Shown here piece by piece: positions 60,614 to 64,000 of a DNA stretch of 64,000 bases. This DNA comes from Allodiplogaster sudhausi (taxonomy: Eukaryota; Nematoda; Chromadorea; Rhabditida; Diplogasteridae). The notes below the pieces were generated by a model. It made no database searches. It had not been told where the DNA came from and saw nothing but the letters and a program-made list of their open reading frames with translations. The stretch lies in the NCBI GenBank assembly GCA_945643635.1, contig CALZFC010000251.1, positions 1,275,001 through 1,339,000 of the forward strand, given 5' to 3'. Positions within the stretch are counted from its first letter, which is position 1; every line of letters starts with the position of its first letter. Made by a program: the position numbers and the translations under genes.

Positions 60614-61572
60614 CAGAGGAAAAGACGTCGTATATTGAATCCTCTTTCTCTCTCTTGTAAGAAGAATGACGATAATATGCAAAATATTGTTTTATTTTCT
60701 GTCAATAAATTGACAATTCGTTCCTTTGCATTCCCGAAACACAATATCATTCTTTATCGCATTCATGGTGGTTTGGATGCCCGTCACGGAAACATAAGCA
60801 GCTTGCCCAGAGAAGGCACCGATTGATATTCTTCTTCCAAGTCTTGCCTCTGAAAATAGCAGCAATTTATATAACCCTCTTTCACGTCTCGTTTAGGATT
60901 AGAAATTGTCAAATAAAAAATAGTAATGCCAACTTGGAAATGTATGCAGAAGACCGCTTCGATTTCTTCTGTCCATGACAACACTTGGCACGATCTTGAG
61001 CTGTACGTCCTGTTTTGCAAGTGACATGCGGAAGGAAGCGAAGCGTCACCAGCGGACGGCGGAGAAGCCGCGAGTGTACATTCAGGAAATGTCGCCATTC
61101 AGATTTATAATTTATAATAATTATTATTGTTATTGTACCCAAGATTTTGACAGATGTCAGTTTTTCTTTATTTTATTTGACTCAGTCGCTCCTTATCTCT
61201 CCCTTCTGTCTTCTTTAACTGATTCACTTCATTCTCATAAGGGAAATTTTCGAAAAACATCTTAGATAAAAAATAACGGAATTTTCATCATAGCATAAAT
61301 AACATCTTTCCTGTTAAAAAAATAATTCAAATTATTTGGTTCCAAGTATTATTTAAAAGGTGTCGTGTATGTATGCTCTCTATGGCAAGGGAGACATGTT
61401 GAAGTTGGCGAGAGGCTACGGCTGCAGTTGGTGCTTAAATATTTTTGTCGTCTACATGGTGGTTTAGTTGATCGTCACTTAAACATAAGCATCTCGCACA
61501 AAAGAGGGAATGATTACTCTTCGCTGATAGTGGGTAAATAAATTAACTGAAAATAAAATCTTATCATTTCAG

Positions 61573-62439
61573 GCAGCTGCGGTGTAGAACTGACAGCGAC
61601 CACGGCGTTTGCAGACTCTCAAGAGTGGCGAAGTCACGCCGAATCCGTATTATTTCTGTTGAAATGAGGGTGCGACTTGTTCAATTGTTTTTTTTAAATA
61701 AATATACTTTGTTCACCTATTTTTTCACATGGAAGTGGCCAAAAACGATCGAGCATATTCCAACTTTCTCTCTTTCTCTCCGCTCTCTCTCTCCCCCTTT
61801 AGCTTTTTGTCTTCTGTTACACTTCAGAACTCTCTCTCTCTCTGTCTCTCTCTCTCTCTCTTTTCTCTCTCTTCAGCACATTGAATCTGAGACATTCGTC
61901 AGGTTTGTGGTTGAAGAAGTGAAAAAGGAGATGTTGAAAAAGTGCAATGTTCATCACAGTTTAAAGGAGCTCTTTTCCGCATTACTTTTCGAACAGGCTG
62001 CTGCACTGAAGACGCTCGAGACCGGCAAAATTGCCCTCCGAATTCGTATTGTTCAGACGAATTCGGATGCGCCTCATCATTTTTTTCTTCTTCCAACTTT
62101 ATTGTTTTTTTTTTAAATATCTTATATACAAGTATTATTTTTATTCGGAACCGCGACTGATTTTTTTTTATAATTTTTTAATCAAAGTTCTTTATGTAAA
62201 TATATGTCTATACTTCTTCTTAATTAATTATGTTTAGTGGCAAAGACAATGTAAATACTTTATTCTCTTTCTAAAAAAATATAAAAAAATTAATAAATAT
62301 AGAATAAATAAATAAATAAGAAAAATAATAATATTCTCTTTTATCATTACCAGTCTCCAGCAGGCCAAAATCTCGAGGTGACCTTCTCCTCGATCAATTT
62401 TGTATGCAGAGACATCCAACAAGGACAAGACGATCAGTG
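61573..62439 (+). CDS. Internal exons of an unrecognised plus-strand gene (partial)
   Basis: Three exons, 61573-61646, 61877-62045 and 62361-62439, have good acceptors (ATTTCAG, CTCTTCAG, TCTCCAG) and join in phase. They read SCGVELTATTAFADSQEWRS, HIESETFVRFVVEEVKKEML, SLKELFSALLFEQAAALKTL and PGQNLEVTFSSINFVCRDIQ. The composition is clearly coding and mostly helical. I do not recognise the family. Start and end exons are not found: upstream is the retrotransposon, downstream a long (GA)n tract. The donor at 62440 (GTCAGT) precedes that tract. Confidence 0.5.
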
Positions 62440-62456
62440 GTCAGTTGGGGGAGGGG

Positions 62457-62461
<5 letters not shown>

Positions 62462-62501
<40 letters not shown>

Positions 62502-62715
62502 TGAGAGAGGGAGGGAGAGAGAGGGAGAGAACGAGAGAGAGAGTTGGAGAGAGAGAGAGATAAAGAATGGGAGAGAGCGAGAGACAGAGAACGAGAGAAA
62601 GTACGAGAGAGAGAGAAATAGAAAGAAAAGAGAAAGAGGAATGCAAATAGAACATGGCATCAATATTCAGTTTTGGCAAAGAGAGAGAGAGAGATAGAGA
62701 GAGAGAGAAGAAAAA
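62462..62715. repeat. (GA)n tract
   Basis: About 250 bp of GAGAGA with minor variants. The long R/E-rich and S/L-rich ORFs over it are artefacts. Confidence 0.9.
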
Positions 62716-62992
62716 GTAATAGAAATATAAGATGAGATCGATGTTCAGTTGGGGGTGGGGAATCGAAGCGATGAGAGAGAGAACGAGAGATAGAAATGAG
62801 AAATCGGAAGTGAAAGAAAAATGGCATTTGGACTAATTAGATCTAGAAATGAACAAAAATTTGCCAAAATAAAAGCTCAGGGTCGGTTTTTGGGTCTAAT
62901 GTAATTTAGTGAAAATCACAACCCAGATACATGCATATACATATGGTAAAGAAAGTTTTACGGCAAAAATACGGTCTTTGTTTTCGTCCATT

Positions 62993-63440
62993 TTTACTTA
63001 TTTACTTTATTTACGCACACCGAAGTGAGACGTGGAAGTGAAATTTAGCAATGGAAATGAAACTAAAACGAAATGAAAATGAATATAACAGAGAATAATA
63101 TTAAGACGATATAGCCGAAGACTTGCTATTGGCAATAGAGTTAAATAACTTGGCGGAGCGAATAAAGAAGGAATGAGCACGGACTTTCAATCGTGTAGTT
63201 GGATAGGCAAGTTTAAACGAAAGGCCACGCGTTCTAGAATGGCGGAAGTGAAAGTGATGAGGATGCTTAAGACACAATTTTCTATGACCAAATATAAAGC
63301 GACGAGCCAAAGTAAAGTCATAATCCTCGCGGCGTTTTCTAAGAGAAGGGATGGAAAGGATGCGGTTTCTTTCCTCACTAGATGGGACGGTAAGCGCTGT
63401 ACAAGCGAAGCAACGACGGTCCATTTCGAAAATCAAGCCG
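62993..63440 (-). pseudogene. 5'-truncated CR1-like retrotransposon copy (3' end of ORF2)
   Basis: On the minus strand the segment encodes SSEERNRILSIPSLRKRRED, YDFTLARRFIFGHRKLC, HFHFRHSRTRGLSFKLAYPT and SHFFIRSAKLFN-type ending. This aligns with the C-terminus of ORF2 at 60020-60290. The 3' tail (TTTACTTATTTACTTTATTTAC on the plus strand, near 62993-63015) is the same (TAAAG)-type tail. It is diverged from the large copy, so it derives from another family member. Confidence 0.85.
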
Positions 63441-63837
63441 AATTATGCTCCATCGTATTTTTAAGAGTATTGTTTCTCGAACGGAATAGTTTGACAAACA
63501 ATGTGCTGTATAAATAATTGTCGGTTATGAGGAAAAAATGAAAGGGTCAACTTATGTTCCATTTGGATCTAGGCATTTCATTATAATACTATATATTACT
63601 AGTGTATATTCACCATACAGAGGCAGAAGATAGCAAGGTGAAGCTTGCTATTCAAACACTTCATACTTGAGTCAGCCACAAAACCACAAGTGCGGTTCGG
63701 CACATTTTTTGACATTCAAAAGCTTTTTAATTCGCCTCGCAGTTTAATTAATTACAAAGTGAAAAATTCCTCGTTATCTTTCCGTGATTTTTTTGTCCTA
63801 TTCGGTGAGCTCGCCAATCTCACTGCTTTATCTTTCT

Positions 63838-63958
63838 AGGATTTTTCTCTCCTCTTTCTCTCCTTTTTTCTTCCAACTTTCTCTCTCTTTCTCTATCTTT
63901 CTCTCGCTACTTACTGAGTCTCATCCAATCGAAACGGCCTGCGCCCCTCCGGTCTTGT

Positions 63959-63989
<31 letters not shown>

Positions 63990-64000
63990 AAGAGAGCAGA
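63838..64000. repeat. CT-rich then (GA)n tract at the window end
   Basis: CT-rich sequence to 63907, 50 bp of mixed DNA, then GAGAGA to the end. No gene seen. Confidence 0.8.

Larger units (their letters stand above)
61220..63790. repeat. Segmental duplication block B (partner 52760-54450)
   Basis: It shares three ordered blocks with the earlier segment, and additionally contains the exons at 61573-62439 and a retrotransposon fragment (62993-63440). Block A has a related ORF near 53550-53600 (RLLELDQVPQGQDEQL) corresponding to VCRDIQQGQDDQ here. Confidence 0.7.

Noticed and set aside
60900..61100. Possible exon with VHDNTWHDLELYVLFCK or its antisense ORF
   Set aside because: Both strands look equally coding, no acceptor in phase was found and no neighbour exon joins; too weak to annotate.

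Overview
The window is eukaryotic and almost certainly nematode. Genes are split into short exons with strong TTTTCAG-type acceptors. One gene belongs to the acyltransferase-3/SGNH (OAC) family that is expanded in nematodes. There are small signal-peptide proteins and several GC-AG introns, and the intergenic DNA is full of (GA)n/(CT)n tracts and small transposons. I cannot name the genus. All gene models below were built by hand from ORF continuity and splice phase. No transcript or database support was available.

Layout. 0.8-1.1 kb: last two exons of a plus-strand gene. 1.9-6.5 kb: a minus-strand secreted protein whose sixth exon is interrupted by a 1.47-kb TTAA transposon. 7.5 kb: retrotransposon relic. 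9.5-14.5 kb: a plus-strand secreted Cys-rich protein with 13 exons. 15.4-23.4 kb: a plus-strand OAC-like membrane acyltransferase containing a fresh 1446-bp tandem duplication of one exon. 24.3-29.2 kb: two minus-strand copies of a small signal-peptide protein; the second is broken and split by a 2.29-kb TTAA element. 30.8-33.8 kb: a complete Elongin C gene (minus). 34.4-49.4 kb: a minus-strand Gln/Gly/Pro-rich coiled-coil protein with an 8.1-kb transposon in one intron. 49.7-51.6 kb: a defective Merlin transposon. 52.4-54.4 and 61.2-63.8 kb: two diverged copies of one segment. 55.2-55.7 kb: a GC-rich hAT-type miniature element. 56.3-60.4 kb: an almost full-length CR1-like non-LTR retrotransposon flanked by a 184-bp direct repeat.

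The most interesting system is a family of transposons sharing TTAA target duplications and long inverted repeats ending GA(G/C)AGCCT.TCTG. Three members are present. The 8.1-kb member encodes a 13-exon, about 1281-residue protein. It has a D...D-31-E pattern (DWAMK, RSDQAG, FSETQAGKG), an N-terminal Cys/His motif and a C-terminal C2H2 finger. This looks like a transposase of a superfamily I cannot match to a named one; Kolobok, piggyBac and Sola3 share the TTAA target and need to be excluded. The element also carries an antisense multi-exon ORF and tRNA-like B-box sequence in its inverted repeats.

Host and mobile DNA are closely intertwined: one TTAA insertion sits in a coding exon and two lie in introns. 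Several relics and miniature elements share ends or motifs with larger copies.
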